From: Acanthaster planci
Taxonomy: Eukaryota > Echinodermata > Asteroidea > Valvatida > Acanthasteridae
Direction of reading: 5' to 3'
Length of the DNA stretch: 64,000 nucleotides
Assembly: GCF_001949145.1 (NCBI RefSeq)
Contig: NW_019091416.1
Span: 126,511-190,510 of the forward strand
The notes beneath the pieces are model-generated. The model had not been told where the DNA came from and did not search any database. It worked only from the letters and a program-made list of their open reading frames with translations. Both the position numbers and the translations under genes were made by a program. Below, piece after piece: positions 63,776 through 64,000 of this stretch. Within the stretch, counting starts at the first letter, position 1. Every line of letters begins with the position of its first letter.

Positions 63776-64000
63776 CTGCCACAAACAAACATGAAGATTT
63801 CTGGGTATGTCCAGAATTTCAAGTGTCAAAACCAACAAAACAGGCATGTACTAGAACTGAAAACTCTAACTCTTTGTAAAATACATAAACGCGTACTGAC
63901 AAAATTTAAATGACCTCAAACAGAAACTTCATTTGTACAGCAACAGCTTAATAGACATAAAATATAGGCTTTACTTCATACAGACAAAAAGTGCGGAAAG

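Overview
The window is a piece of a metazoan nuclear genome. All genes are split by introns with GT-AG ends, intergenic space is long and AT-leaning, and there are tRNA-derived SINEs, several MITE families and one 933-bp assembly gap. The recognised proteins are IFT70/TTC30, USP1, a claudin-superfamily four-TM protein, an endonuclease IV type AP endonuclease, a CCDC166-like coiled-coil protein and LSM11. An Nfo/APN1-type endonuclease is absent from vertebrates but kept in many invertebrates. The palindromic words TACATGTA and TAGGCCTA are very frequent. My best guess is an invertebrate deuterostome, perhaps an echinoderm such as a sea star or sea urchin; hemichordate or amphioxus are not excluded. 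I could not test this by a search.

Layout. 1-2383 (+): last three exons of IFT70. 4096-9441 (-): complete six-exon USP1, tail to tail with IFT70, with putative poly(A) signals about 45 bp apart. 9442-23406: about 14 kb of apparently gene-free DNA with a decayed LINE fragment, a SINE, a MITE and small duplications. 23529-40172 (-): four-exon claudin-like gene whose first intron is about 14.3 kb and carries two SINEs of one family in opposite orientations. 40173-43737: intergenic, with a large AT-rich foldback structure at 41040-42425. 43738-48454 (+): seven-exon AP endonuclease IV gene with a long basic N-terminal tail. 49911-57359 (-): seven-exon CCDC166-like gene, tail to tail with the endonuclease gene, with a 14-copy 12-bp minisatellite just past its stop and the assembly gap in its first intron. 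57739-62613 (+): five-exon LSM11, head to head with the CCDC166-like gene across about 380 bp. 63496-63775 (-): a possible terminal exon of an unidentified gene.

The exon models were built by hand from splice sites. For USP1, the claudin-like gene, the endonuclease, the CCDC166-like gene and LSM11, the exon lengths sum to an exact multiple of three and every junction keeps the frame. There is no operon-like logic: the genes serve separate processes (ciliary transport, DNA damage deubiquitination, abasic-site repair, histone mRNA 3' processing, membrane proteins). No defence island, CRISPR array or gene-cluster system was seen. The less ordinary material is in the repeats (a 245-bp MITE pair with 4-bp target duplications, a TTAA-flanked element in three copies, the foldback structure) and in domain variations of USP1, the endonuclease and LSM11.
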